Positions 42,038 through 50,484 of a stretch of 64,000 bases of DNA are shown here, piece by piece. Where the stretch lies: assembly GCF_001729485.1 (NCBI RefSeq), contig NZ_CP017157.1:5394001-5458000 (forward strand). The letters run 5' to 3'. Below the pieces are notes generated by a model. It saw only the letters and a list, made by a program, of their open reading frames with translations. It ran no database searches and was not told the DNA's origin. The stretch comes from Streptomyces lydicus (GTDB lineage: Bacteria; Actinomycetota; Actinomycetes; Streptomycetales; Streptomycetaceae). The translations under genes were made by a program, and so were the position numbers. Each line of letters starts with the position of its first letter. Within the stretch, counting starts at the first letter, position 1.

Positions 42038-43681
42038 TCAGACGGCCCGGTCGGTGATCCTGCCGGCCTCCACCCCGATCCGGCGCGTGGTGTGCACCGC
42101 CTTGAGCATCCGGCGGTCGTGCGTGACCAGCAGCAGGGTGCCCCGGTACGACGCGAGCGCGGACTCCAGCTGCTCGATGGCGGGCAGGTCGAGGTGGTTG
42201 GTCGGCTCGTCCAGGACCAGCAGGTTGACCCCGCGGCCCTGAAGGAGCGCCAGCGCGGCACGGGTGCGCTCCCCCGGCGACAGGGTGCGCGCCGGGCGCA
42301 GCACATGCGCCGCCTTCAGCCCGAACTTGGCGAGCAGGGTGCGCACATCGGCCGGCGAGAGGTCGGGGACGGCAGCCCGGAAGGCGTCCATCAGGGGCGC
42401 GTCGCCCAGGAACAGCCCCCTGGCCTGGTCGACCTCGCCGACCACCACACCGGGGCCGAGCGTGGCCTGCCCGGTGTCCAGCGGCAGCCGGCCGAGGAGG
42501 GCGGCGAGCAGGGTGGACTTGCCGGAGCCGTTGGGACCGGTGATGGCGACCCGGTCGGCCCAGTCGATCTGCAGGTCGACCGGCCCGAAGGTGAAATCAC
42601 CGCGTCGGACGCCGGCGTCCCGGAGGGTGGCCACGACCGCGCCGGCGCGCGGCGCGGCGGCGATCTCCATCCGCAGCTCCCACTCCTTGCGGGGCTCCTC
42701 GACGACCTCCATCCGCTCGATCAGGCGCTGGGTCTGCTTGGCCTTGGCCGCCTGCTTCTCGGTGGCCTCCACCCGGCCCTTGCGGGCGATCTTGTCGTTG
42801 TCGGTGGCCTTGCGGCGGGCGTTCCTGACGCCCTTCTCCATCCAGTTGCGCTGGATGTGCGCGCGGGTCTCCAGGGCGGCCTTGGTCTCGGCGTACTCCT
42901 CGTACTGCTCGCGTGCGTGCCGCCGGGCCCGCTCGCGCTCCTCCAGGTAGGAGGCGTAGCCGCCGCCGTAGCTGTTGACCTGCTGCTGGGCGAGGTCGAG
43001 CTCGACGACGCGGTTGACCGTACGGGTCAGGAACTCGCGGTCGTGGCTGACCAGGACGGTGCCGGCGCGCAGTCCGGTGACGAACTCCTCCAGCCGCTGC
43101 AGGCCGTCCAGGTCCAGGTCGTTGGTGGGCTCGTCCAGCAGGAAGACGTCGTAACGGGAGAGCAGCAGGGAGGCGAGCGAGGCGCGGGCGGCCTGGCCGC
43201 CGGAGAGCGCGGTCATCGGCTGGTCGAGGCCGATGGAGAGGCCGAGCTGGGCCGCGGTCTCCTCGGCGCGCTCGTCGAGGTCGGCGGCGCCGAGGTCGAG
43301 CCAGCGCGTGAAGGCCGTGTCGTAGGCGTCGTCGGCGCCGGGGCGCTCCTCGGCCAGCGCCTCGGTGGCGGCGTCCAGGGCGCGCTGGGCGTCGGCCACG
43401 CCGGTGCGGCGGGCGAGGAAGGCCCGTACGGTCTCCCCGGGGCGGCGGTCGGGCTCCTGCGGGAGGTGGCCGACGGTGGCGGTGGGCGGGCTGAGGGAGA
43501 GCTTGCCCTCCTCCGGGGTGTCCAGGCCGGCCAGCAGGCGCAGCAGGGTGGACTTGCCCGCTCCGTTGGCGCCGACGAGGCCGATCACATCGCCGGGGGC
43601 GACGACGAGATCCAGGCCGGAGAACAGGACGCGCTCGCCGTGGCCGGCGGCGAGGTCTTTGGCGACGAGAGTTGCTGACAT
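42038..43681 (-). CDS. ABC-F family ATPase
   Basis: A 547-residue soluble protein with two ABC domains and no membrane segment. Domain 1: Walker A GANGAGKST, signature LSGGQAARASLA, LLDEPTNDLDLDGL. A charged linker of about 80 residues (RARRHAREQYEEYAE, KAAKAKQTQRLIERM) follows. Domain 2: GPNGSGKST, LSPGERTRAALALL, LLVLDEPTNHLDLPAI. ABC-F proteins act on the ribosome, some as antibiotic-protection factors. ATG at 43681 has no Shine-Dalgarno sequence; TACGAT about 10 nt upstream suggests a very short or absent leader. Divergent from the enoyl-CoA hydratase-like gene. Confidence 0.92.
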   Translation of the reverse strand: MSATLVAKDLAAGHGERVLFSGLDLVVAPGDVIGLVGANGAGKSTLLRLLAGLDTPEEGKLSLSPPTATVGHLPQEPDRRPGETVRAFLARRTGVADAQRALDAATEALAEERPGADDAYDTAFTRWLDLGAADLDERAEETAAQLGLSIGLDQPMTALSGGQAARASLASLLLSRYDVFLLDEPTNDLDLDGLQRLEEFVTGLRAGTVLVSHDREFLTRTVNRVVELDLAQQQVNSYGGGYASYLEERERARRHAREQYEEYAETKAALETRAHIQRNWMEKGVRNARRKATDNDKIARKGRVEATEKQAAKAKQTQRLIERMEVVEEPRKEWELRMEIAAAPRAGAVVATLRDAGVRRGDFTFGPVDLQIDWADRVAITGPNGSGKSTLLAALLGRLPLDTGQATLGPGVVVGEVDQARGLFLGDAPLMDAFRAAVPDLSPADVRTLLAKFGLKAAHVLRPARTLSPGERTRAALALLQGRGVNLLVLDEPTNHLDLPAIEQLESALASYRGTLLLVTHDRRMLKAVHTTRRIGVEAGRITDRAV

Positions 43682-43723
43682 CAGGCCGCCGATCGTATCC
43701 GGCCGGCACGTCGGTGGTCGCTC

Positions 43724-43738
43724 TAATATCCGGGCATG
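43724..43738 (+). promoter_or_regulatory. -10 element giving a leaderless transcript
   Basis: TAATAT (43724-43729) ends 6 nt before the ATG at 43736, so transcription should start at or next to the start codon. No Shine-Dalgarno sequence is present. Confidence 0.55.
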
Positions 43739-44509
43739 GAACCGGGTCTCACGACGCACGTCAGCGACGGCACAGCGACCGTCACCATCAGCAACACGGG
43801 CAAGCGCAATGCGATGACCGTCCGGATGTGGCGGGATCTGCCGCCCCTGCTGGACCGGCTGGCCGGCGACCGCGCCGTACGGGCGCTGGTGCTGACCGGC
43901 GACGGCGGCACGTTCTGCGCGGGTGCGGACATCGGCTCGCTGCGCGGGGACGCGGCGGGCGAGTCGCAGGGCCTGGCGGTGGCGACCGAGGAGGCGCTGG
44001 CGGCCTTCCCCAAGCCGACGCTGGCGGCGATACGCGGCTACTGCGTCGGCGGCGGCGCCCAGTTGGCGGCCGCCTGCGATCTGCGGTTCGCGGAGGAGGG
44101 CGCGCTGTTCGGCGTGACGCCGGCCAAGCTGGGGGTGGTCTATCCGGCGTCCGCCACCCGGCGGCTGGTCCGGCTGGTGGGGCCGGCCACGGCCAAGTAC
44201 CTGTTGTTCTCGGGCGAGTTGATCGACTGCGCGCGGGCGCTGCGGACCGGGCTGGTGGACGAGGTGCTGGCCGAGGGCGAGCTGGCCAAGCGGGTGGCGG
44301 AGTTCTCGGTCGTACTGGCGAGCCGGTCGCTGCTGACCCAGACCGCGGCGAAGGAGCTGGCCAACGGGACCTGGGACGTGCCGCCCGCCGAGGCCGAGGA
44401 GCGCGGTGCCCACTGGGCCGCGCAGGCGCGCGCGAGCGGCGACACCGCGGAGGGTGCCGCCGCCTTCCTGGAGCGCCGGGCGCCGCGCTTCACCTGGCCC
44501 GCGCCCTGA
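43736..44509 (+). CDS. enoyl-CoA hydratase/isomerase-like protein lacking both catalytic Glu
   Basis: A 257-residue crotonase-fold protein. The oxyanion-hole segments GTFCAGADI and IRGYCVGGGAQLAAACDLR are intact. At the two glutamate positions of true hydratases I read Gln109 (GGGAQL) and Ala130 (TPAKLG), so water addition by the usual mechanism is unlikely; isomerase, thioesterase, decarboxylase or other crotonase chemistry is possible. The start fits a leaderless mRNA. It is divergent from the ABC-F gene and convergent with the DJ-1 gene. Confidence 0.85.
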   Translation: MEPGLTTHVSDGTATVTISNTGKRNAMTVRMWRDLPPLLDRLAGDRAVRALVLTGDGGTFCAGADIGSLRGDAAGESQGLAVATEEALAAFPKPTLAAIRGYCVGGGAQLAAACDLRFAEEGALFGVTPAKLGVVYPASATRRLVRLVGPATAKYLLFSGELIDCARALRTGLVDEVLAEGELAKRVAEFSVVLASRSLLTQTAAKELANGTWDVPPAEAEERGAHWAAQARASGDTAEGAAAFLERRAPRFTWPAP

Positions 44510-44518
44510 CGCGGGACC

Positions 44519-44533
44519 GGCGCCGCGGGCGCC
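44519..44533. terminator. possible terminator between convergent genes
   Basis: GGCGCC-GCG-GGCGCC hairpin in the 39-nt gap between the crotonase and DJ-1 genes. Confidence 0.35.
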
Positions 44534-44548
44534 CCCGGCCGGCCGGGA

Positions 44549-45193
44549 CTACTCCTGGCCGCTCAGCACGAACCGGGTGCGGTCCCGCAGCAGCGCGGTG
44601 ACCTCGGCCGGTGCCTTCTCCGGTGCGCCCGCGTCGTAGGGCGGCTGCGGGTCGTACTCGATGCCGAGCTGGATCGTCTGGGCCACGGTGTCCCCGGCGA
44701 TCCGGCCGGCCAGCCGCAGGCCCATGTCGATGCCGGACGAGACGCCGGCCGCCGTCACGTACTTGCCGTCGAAGACCACCCGTTCCCCGGTCGGCTCGGC
44801 GCCGAGGCCGGGCAGCTGGTCCAGTGCCAGCCAGTGGGAGGTCGCCCGGCGCCCCCGGAGCAGGCCGGCGGCGCCGAGGATCAGCGAGCCGGTGCACACC
44901 GAGGTGGTCCAGGTGGTGCCGGCGTCCACCGCGCGGATCCACTCGTGCAGCGGGCCGTCCGCCATCAGCGCGGTCTGCCCCGGGCCGCCGGGCACGACGA
45001 GGATGTCCGGGGCGGTGACCTCACCGAGCGCGGCGTCGGCGACCAGGCCGAGCGCGCCGAGATCACTGCGGTGGGTGCCGGCGCGCTCGCCGACGAACAC
45101 CGTCTCGGCTCCCGGGATCCTGCTCAGGGTCTCGTACGGGCCGATGGCGTCCAGGGCGGTGAAGCGGTCGTAGAGAAGGATGGCGATCTGCAT
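44549..45193 (-). CDS. DJ-1/PfpI family protein, isonitrile hydratase-like
   Basis: A 214-residue class I glutamine-amidotransferase-like protein. ILLYDRFTALDAIGPYETL is the family N terminus, LVVPGGPGQTAL carries the oxyanion region, and TTSVCTGSLILGAAGLLRG holds the nucleophile-elbow Cys; TSHW follows. Closest in pattern to InhA-type isonitrile hydratases and to the N domain of GlxA regulators. ATG at 45193 has AGGAG 6 nt upstream. It lies 55 nt after a GlxA-type regulator gene that shares the same fold, suggesting duplication and co-regulation. Confidence 0.87.
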   Translation of the reverse strand: MQIAILLYDRFTALDAIGPYETLSRIPGAETVFVGERAGTHRSDLGALGLVADAALGEVTAPDILVVPGGPGQTALMADGPLHEWIRAVDAGTTWTTSVCTGSLILGAAGLLRGRRATSHWLALDQLPGLGAEPTGERVVFDGKYVTAAGVSSGIDMGLRLAGRIAGDTVAQTIQLGIEYDPQPPYDAGAPEKAPAEVTALLRDRTRFVLSGQE

Positions 45194-45248
45194 GTCGGCT
45201 CCTGGTGTCGAGGAATCGCGGAAAGGGTCAGGGGAAGCCCGGCGGGGG

Positions 45249-46220
45249 TCAGACCGGCCGGGGCTGCGGTGCGGCCGGCTGGAAGCGGCGGCGGTACTCC
45301 GCCGGGGAGGCGCCCAGGACCCGCAGGAAGGCGCGGCGCATCGCCTCGGGGGTGCCGTAGCCGCAGCGGCGCGCGACCTGCTCGACGCCGTCGACGGTGT
45401 CCTCCAGGTGGCGGCGGGCCGCCTCCAGCCGCACCAGGTCGACGTAGCGCCCCGGCGTCATGCCGACCTCGTCGCGGAACGCCCGGGCGAAGTGCCGCGG
45501 CGAGAGCCCCGCACGGTCGGCGAGGGCGTCGACGGACAGGTCCGCGGCCGGGTTCTCTGTGATCCAGTGCTGTACGTCGCGCAACGGCCGCCGCTGCGCG
45601 GTCTGGGCCGCCAACTGGGCGCTGAACTGGGTCTGGTTGCCGGGACGCCGCAGGAAGACCACCAGGTGCCGGGCGACGGTCAGCGCGAGATCGCGGCCGA
45701 GGTCCTCCTCCACCAGGGCCAGCGCCAGGTCGATACCGGCGGTCACGCCCGCCGAGGTCGCCAGATCGCCGTCGCGTACGTAGATCGGTTCGGGCTCGAC
45801 GCGCACGGCCGGGAACCGCTCGGCGAGGGTGTCGCAGAGCATCCAGTGGGTCGTCGCGCGGCGGCCGTCGAGCAGGCCGGTCCCGGCCAGCAGCAGCGCC
45901 CCGCTGCACACCGAGACCTTGCGCCGGGCACGGTGGGCGTTCCCCCGCAGCCATGCGGTCAGCCGGGGGTCGGGCGCACGGGTGCCCTCGCCGCCGGGCA
46001 CCAGCAGGGTGTGCGGCGCCGGGGCGTCGGCGAGCGCGAGGTCGGGGACGAGGGTCAGTCCGCTCGTCGTGCGGACCGGAGCGGCGTCGAGGGCGGCGGT
46101 GCGGATCCGGTAGGCACCCGGGGCCGCCCGGTCCGCCCCGTTGAAGACCTCGACCGGGCCGGTGACGTCGAGGGCCTGCACGCCGTCGAAGAGGACGACC
46201 AGCACATCGCGCTGTTCCAT
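45249..46220 (-). CDS. GlxA-family AraC-type regulator with DJ-1 domain
   Basis: A 323-residue regulator. Residues 1-185 are a DJ-1/PfpI domain (LFDGVQALDVTGPVEVF, LLVPGGEG, VSVCSGALLLAGTGLLDG with Cys) acting as a sensor; the C-terminal 100 residues are an AraC HTH pair (LSVDALADRAGLSPRHFARAF and VEQVARRCGYGTPEAMRRAF). ATG at 46220 follows AGGATGGAG. It probably controls the adjacent DJ-1 gene; the ligand is unknown. Confidence 0.9.
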   Translation of the reverse strand: MEQRDVLVVLFDGVQALDVTGPVEVFNGADRAAPGAYRIRTAALDAAPVRTTSGLTLVPDLALADAPAPHTLLVPGGEGTRAPDPRLTAWLRGNAHRARRKVSVCSGALLLAGTGLLDGRRATTHWMLCDTLAERFPAVRVEPEPIYVRDGDLATSAGVTAGIDLALALVEEDLGRDLALTVARHLVVFLRRPGNQTQFSAQLAAQTAQRRPLRDVQHWITENPAADLSVDALADRAGLSPRHFARAFRDEVGMTPGRYVDLVRLEAARRHLEDTVDGVEQVARRCGYGTPEAMRRAFLRVLGASPAEYRRRFQPAAPQPRPV

Positions 46221-46374
46221 GGCTCCATCCTGGGCAGCGGACCGGTTGGCCGCAATGACAGGTTTCCCACCTTTCCTGCCATGCCGCGGCACGGGGAGCC
46301 GGCCGTGCCCGCGGGCGGAGCGGGCCCGGTGCGGCGCCCGGCGCCCTGGCGCCACGCCCATACCGACGGGTCGG

Positions 46375-46390
46375 TACCCTGCCCCGTATG
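46375..46390 (+). promoter_or_regulatory. -10 element of a probable leaderless gene
   Basis: TACCCT (46375-46380) fits TAnnnT and ends 7 nt before ATG 46388; no ribosome site is present. Confidence 0.4.
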
Positions 46391-47257
46391 ACCTCTTCCA
46401 GCGCTCTGCCCGAGCAGGCCGGCCGCGCCTGTCACAACGTCGTCAACCCCTTCCACTCCACGCACTACTTCGCGCCGGAGCTGCCCGCCGAGATGGCCGC
46501 GCTCGGCATCGAGGACCGCAGCGCGAGCTACTTCGCCTGCCGCAGCGCGGCCATGGGCGCGGTCGGCCCCGGCACCGTCACGGCCACCTTCTACAACTTC
46601 AACCACGAACTGATCGCCCGGCACGTACCGCACGTCTGGTCCGTCACCACGCCCGAGCAGGTGCTCGCCGCCCGGCTGCGCGCCGCGGACGCCACGCTGC
46701 GCCGGCTGCTCGGTGACGCGGCGGTGGAGTCGCCGGAGATGGCGGAGGCGGCGAAGCTGGCGCTGCGCGCCACCGAGGGCTGCACCCCGCAGGCCCGGCC
46801 GCTGTACGCCGCGCACGCCGACCTGCCCGTGCCGGACGCCCCGCACCTGGCCTACTGGCACGCCGCGACGCTGCTGCGCGAACACCGCGGCGACGGCCAC
46901 CTGCTGGCGCTGCTGGACGCCGAACTGGACGGACCGGAGGCGCTGGTCACGCACAACGCCAGCGGCCGGGGCATGAGCTTCAAGGGCGTCATGGCCACCC
47001 GCGGCTGGTCCGAGGACGACTGGCAGGCGGCCCAGGAGCGGCTGCGGACCCGCGGGCTCCTGGATGCCGAGGGCGAGTTGACCGAGGCCGGTGTCCAGCT
47101 GCGCAAGGACCTGGAGCGCAGGACGGACCGGCTGGACCGGGGACCGTACGCGCACCTCGGCGCCGAGGGCGTGGCGCGGCTGACCGAGCTGGCCACCGGC
47201 TTCACCACCACCGCCATGAACGCCGGCGCGTTCCCCGCGGTGATGTTCGGCAAGTAG
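46388..47257 (+). CDS. SCO6745-like protein
   Basis: A 289-residue soluble protein matching, from memory, the streptomycete SCO6745 family. [19 protein letters not shown] opens the protein, the middle is helical, and the C-terminal third looks like a MarR-type winged helix ([36 protein letters not shown]). No enzymatic motif is recognised; a DNA-binding or regulatory role is an inference from the helix-wing pattern. ATG at 46388 has no Shine-Dalgarno sequence and is probably leaderless. Followed by two terminator hairpins. Confidence 0.75.
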   Translation: MTSSSALPEQAGRACHNVVNPFHSTHYFAPELPAEMAALGIEDRSASYFACRSAAMGAVGPGTVTATFYNFNHELIARHVPHVWSVTTPEQVLAARLRAADATLRRLLGDAAVESPEMAEAAKLALRATEGCTPQARPLYAAHADLPVPDAPHLAYWHAATLLREHRGDGHLLALLDAELDGPEALVTHNASGRGMSFKGVMATRGWSEDDWQAAQERLRTRGLLDAEGELTEAGVQLRKDLERRTDRLDRGPYAHLGAEGVARLTELATGFTTTAMNAGAFPAVMFGK

Positions 47258-47283
47258 GGCCCTCCGGCAGCTCGGCAGGAAGA

Positions 47284-47331
47284 GCCCGCGGGGGCGGGCC
47301 CGGGGTGTGCGTGCGGCTTCTCACACCCCGG
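47284..47331 (+). terminator. tandem terminator hairpins before tex
   Basis: GCCCGC-GGGG-GCGGGC (47284-47299) is followed by CCGGGGTGTG (47300-47309) pairing with CACACCCCGG (47322-47331). Confidence 0.7.
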
Positions 47332-47420
47332 CGCTCCCGGCCGGGCGGTGCGACACCCCGGGCCGCCAACCGGCACAATGCAGGCTCCAAGCACGAGCTG
47401 GAAGGCGGGACAGGATCAAG

Positions 47421-49874
47421 GTGACGGCATCCACTGAGCCCATCGGGGCCCTCGGGTCCATCGAAGCGCGGATCGCCGGGGAGCTCGGCGTCAAGGAGCG
47501 GCAGGTGAAGGCCGCGGTCGAACTGCTCGACGGGGGCTCGACCGTCCCGTTCATCGCGCGCTACCGCAAGGAAGCGACCGAGATGCTCGACGACGCGCAA
47601 CTGCGCTCGCTGGAGGAGCGGCTGCGCTACCTGCGGGAGCTGGAGGAACGGCGGACCGCGATCCTGGAGTCCGTACGGTCCCAGGGCAAGCTGGACGCCG
47701 CCCTGGAGGCGCAGATCCGCGGCGCCGAGTCCAAGGCCCGGCTGGAGGACATCTACCTCCCGTTCAAGCCCAAGCGGCGGACCAAGGCGCAGATCGCGCG
47801 GGAGGCGGGCCTGGAGCCGCTCGCCGACGGCCTGCTCGGCGACCCGTCGGTGGAACCGGCCGCGGCCGCCGCGGCGTTCGTGGACGCCGACAAGGGCGTC
47901 GCCGACGCGGCGGCCGCCCTGGAAGGCGCCCGGGCCATCCTGACCGAGCGGTTCAGCGAGGACGCCGACCTGATCGGCGAGCTGCGCGAGCGGATGTGGA
48001 CGCGCGGGCGGGTCGCGGCGAAGGTGCGCGAGGGCAAGGAGGAGGCCGGCGCCAAGTTCGCCGACTACTTCGACTTCGCGGAGCCGTTCACCGAACTGCC
48101 CTCGCACCGGGTGCTGGCGATGCTCCGCGGCGAGAAGGAGGAGATCCTCGACCTCACCCTGGAGCCCGAGGACCCGTCGGCGGCCACCGAGGGCCCCAGC
48201 TCCTACGAGCAGTCCCTCGCCCACCGCTTCGGCATCGCCGACCGGGGGCGTCCGGCCGACAAGTGGCTGCAGGACACCGTGCGCTGGGCCTGGCGCACCC
48301 GCGTCCTGGTGCACCTCGGCCTCGACCTGCGGCTGCGGCTGCGGCAGGCCGCCGAGGACGAGGCGGTACGGGTCTTCGCCGCCAACCTGCGCGACCTGCT
48401 GCTGGCGGCGCCGGCCGGCACCCGCGCCACGATGGGCCTGGACCCCGGTTTCCGTACGGGCGTGAAGGTCGCGGTGGTGGACGCGACCGGCAAGGTGGCC
48501 GCCACGGACACCATCTACCCCCACGTACCGCAGCAGAAGTGGGACGCCGCACTGGCCACCCTGACGAAGCTGGCCCGCGAGCACGACGTCGAGCTGATCG
48601 CGATCGGCAACGGCACCGCCTCCCGCGAGACCGACAAGCTGGCGGCCGATCTGATCGCCGCCCAGCCGGAGCTGAAGCTGACCAAGGTGATGGTGTCCGA
48701 GGCGGGCGCCTCGGTGTACTCCGCCTCGGCCTTCGCCTCCCAGGAACTGCCCGAGCTGGACGTCTCGCTGCGCGGCGCGGTGTCCATCGCCCGCCGCCTC
48801 CAGGACCCGCTCGCCGAACTCGTCAAGATCGATCCCAAGTCGATCGGCGTCGGTCAGTACCAGCACGACCTGTCCGAGGTGAAGCTGTCGCGTTCGCTGG
48901 ACGCGGTGGTGGAGGACTGCGTGAACGGCGTCGGTGTGGACGTCAACACCGCCTCCGCGCCGCTGCTCTCGCGAGTGTCGGGCATCGGCTCCGGCCTCGC
49001 CGAGAACATCGTCGCGCACCGCGACAGCAACGGCCCGTTCCGCTCCCGCAAGGCCCTCAAGGACGTGGCGCGGCTCGGCCCGAAGGCGTACGAGCAGTGC
49101 GCGGGCTTCCTGCGGATCCGCGGCGGCGACGACCCGCTGGACGCCTCCAGCGTGCACCCCGAGGCGTACCCGGTGGTCCGCCGGATGGTGAAGTCGGCGG
49201 GCACCGAGGTGGGTTCGCTGATCGGCAACACGTCGGCGCTGCGCGCCCTGAAGCCCGCCGACTTCGTCGACGACTCCTTCGGCCTGCCGACGGTCACCGA
49301 CATCCTGCAGGAGCTGGAGAAGCCGGGCCGCGACCCGCGCCCGGTCTTCAAGACCGCGACCTTCAAGGAGGGCGTGGAGAAGATCGGCGATCTGCAGCCC
49401 GGGATGCTCCTGGAGGGCGTGGTGACCAATGTCGCAGCCTTCGGGGCGTTCGTGGACGTCGGCGTCCACCAGGACGGCCTGGTCCATGTCTCGGCGATGT
49501 CGCGGAACTTCGTCAAGGACCCGCGGGACGTGGTCAAGCCGGGCGACATCGTGCGGGTCAAGGTGCTCGACGTCGACATCCCGCGCAAGCGGATCGCGCT
49601 GACGCTCCGGCTGGACGACGAGCACGGCAACAGCCCCTCCTCGGGCGGCGGTGAACGCCGCGGCGGAGCGGGCGGCGGCCGGGGTCCGCGCGAGGGCTCC
49701 CGGGGCGGTGCGCCGCGCCAGCGGCAGGGCGGCGGCGGCCAGCGGCAGGGTGGCGGCGGCCAGCGTGGTGGCGACCGCCGTGGCGGCGGCCGTGACGCCG
49801 GGCCCGCCAACGACGCGATGGCGGACGCCCTCCGCCGCGCCGGCCTCCTCGGCAAGGAGGGACGCGGGCGGTGA
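47421..49874 (+). CDS. tex: Tex family RNA-binding transcription accessory protein
   Basis: An 817-residue Tex protein. N-terminal helical region ([15 protein letters not shown]), YqgF/RNase-H-like domain ([28 protein letters not shown]), helix-hairpin-helix repeats ([40 protein letters not shown]) and an S1 domain ([30 protein letters not shown]). Tex binds RNA and affects transcription and stress survival. After the S1 domain a tail of about 75 residues is rich in Arg and Gly, ending in [21 protein letters not shown] at 47421 with AGGA about 6 nt upstream. Confidence 0.94.
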   Translation: MTASTEPIGALGSIEARIAGELGVKERQVKAAVELLDGGSTVPFIARYRKEATEMLDDAQLRSLEERLRYLRELEERRTAILESVRSQGKLDAALEAQIRGAESKARLEDIYLPFKPKRRTKAQIAREAGLEPLADGLLGDPSVEPAAAAAAFVDADKGVADAAAALEGARAILTERFSEDADLIGELRERMWTRGRVAAKVREGKEEAGAKFADYFDFAEPFTELPSHRVLAMLRGEKEEILDLTLEPEDPSAATEGPSSYEQSLAHRFGIADRGRPADKWLQDTVRWAWRTRVLVHLGLDLRLRLRQAAEDEAVRVFAANLRDLLLAAPAGTRATMGLDPGFRTGVKVAVVDATGKVAATDTIYPHVPQQKWDAALATLTKLAREHDVELIAIGNGTASRETDKLAADLIAAQPELKLTKVMVSEAGASVYSASAFASQELPELDVSLRGAVSIARRLQDPLAELVKIDPKSIGVGQYQHDLSEVKLSRSLDAVVEDCVNGVGVDVNTASAPLLSRVSGIGSGLAENIVAHRDSNGPFRSRKALKDVARLGPKAYEQCAGFLRIRGGDDPLDASSVHPEAYPVVRRMVKSAGTEVGSLIGNTSALRALKPADFVDDSFGLPTVTDILQELEKPGRDPRPVFKTATFKEGVEKIGDLQPGMLLEGVVTNVAAFGAFVDVGVHQDGLVHVSAMSRNFVKDPRDVVKPGDIVRVKVLDVDIPRKRIALTLRLDDEHGNSPSSGGGERRGGAGGGRGPREGSRGGAPRQRQGGGGQRQGGGGQRGGDRRGGGRDAGPANDAMADALRRAGLLGKEGRGR

Positions 49875-49907
49875 GCCCGCACCGGGGGTGAGGGGGCGGC
49901 GCTGCGC

Positions 49908-49990
49908 CGCTTCGTGCCGCGGGTGGCGCTTTCCCGCTTCGTGCCGCGGGTGGCGCCTTCCCCTTCGTGCCGAGGGCCGCGCTCGCGTCG
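49908..49990. repeat. 27-bp tandem repeat, about 2.5 copies
   Basis: Two copies of a 27-bp unit beginning CGCTTCGTGCCGCGG differ at a single base; a third, degenerate copy starts at 49962. Confidence 0.75.
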
Positions 49991-49998
49991 TCGGCGCT

Positions 49999-50037
49999 CC
50001 CCCCGCCCCCTCCCCCTTCGGGGGAGGGGGCGGGGGG
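49999..50037 (+). terminator. terminator of tex, about 18-bp stem
   Basis: A C-rich arm (49999-50016) is exactly complementary to the G-rich arm (50020-50037), including one T-A pair (50011/50025), with a TTC loop. Confidence 0.75.
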
Positions 50038-50121
50038 TGGGTTCGGGGTGGGGGGTGCCACGGGCGGCGAAACTCATCGCGAGCCGGGCGAGTGCCGCGA
50101 CGGCCCGCGCCGGTAATTGCG

Positions 50122-50151
50122 TGGACGAGCCGCGCCTCGTCTCGTTAGCCT
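50122..50151 (+). promoter_or_regulatory. promoter of the leader peptide and MFS exporter
   Basis: TGGACG (50122-50127) and TAGCCT (50146-50151) are 18 nt apart; the -10 ends 6 nt before the leader-peptide ATG, so the mRNA is probably leaderless. Confidence 0.5.
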
Positions 50152-50157
50152 GCGCGC

Positions 50158-50187
50158 ATGTCCAGCCCCGAGGCGTCAAGACGCTAG
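50158..50187 (+). CDS. nine-residue leader peptide of the MFS exporter
   Basis: ATG 50158 opens a 9-codon frame, MSSPEASRR, ending at TAG 50185-50187. It begins 6 nt after a -10 element, lies about 300 nt before the exporter start, and its last codons and stop lie inside a stem-loop. Chloramphenicol exporter genes of actinomycetes are known to be induced through short leader peptides by attenuation, which is the model suggested here. Confidence 0.5.
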   Translation: MSSPEASRR

Positions 50188-50216
50188 CCACCGGCCGTCC
50201 GGTGGCTCCTCGCGTC
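50173..50216 (+). promoter_or_regulatory. candidate attenuator hairpin after the leader peptide
   Basis: GACGC (50180-50184) can pair with GCGTC upstream (50173-50177) or downstream (50212-50216). The downstream form is extended by GCCACCGG/CCGGTGGC (50187-50194 and 50199-50206). A ribosome paused at the leader end would block the large stem. Confidence 0.45.
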
Positions 50217-50484
50217 GGCCTGCCGTAGCCGCATCCTCGGGTGCGCCGGCCGGCCGCGCTCGCCTGCCCTCGGATCGCCGTGCCGCGGCCTGTCTTTGCG
50301 ACCTGTTCGGTGCCGGTCCCCCGGCGTCCCGGTCGTTCGGGCGGTAGCCGCACGGGCCCGCCCGGCTGGACGCATCTCACGCAACTCCCCGGCCCCACAG
50401 GTCTCGCTGTGTGCTGCCGCCGCATCCCGTCGATTCCCGGTCGACCCACCCGGTCGATCCCTTCCGTGGTTGCGGAGCATTCCT

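Larger units (their letters stand above)
49875..50157. other. tex downstream region with tandem repeat and long terminator
   Basis: Holds about 2.5 copies of a 27-bp repeat (49908-49934, 49935-49961, then a decayed partial copy), the long tex terminator and the promoter of the MFS leader peptide. No gene is seen. Confidence 0.6.

Noticed and set aside
49900..50040. CRISPR-like repeat array
   Set aside because: Repeats are directly adjacent without spacers and number under three.
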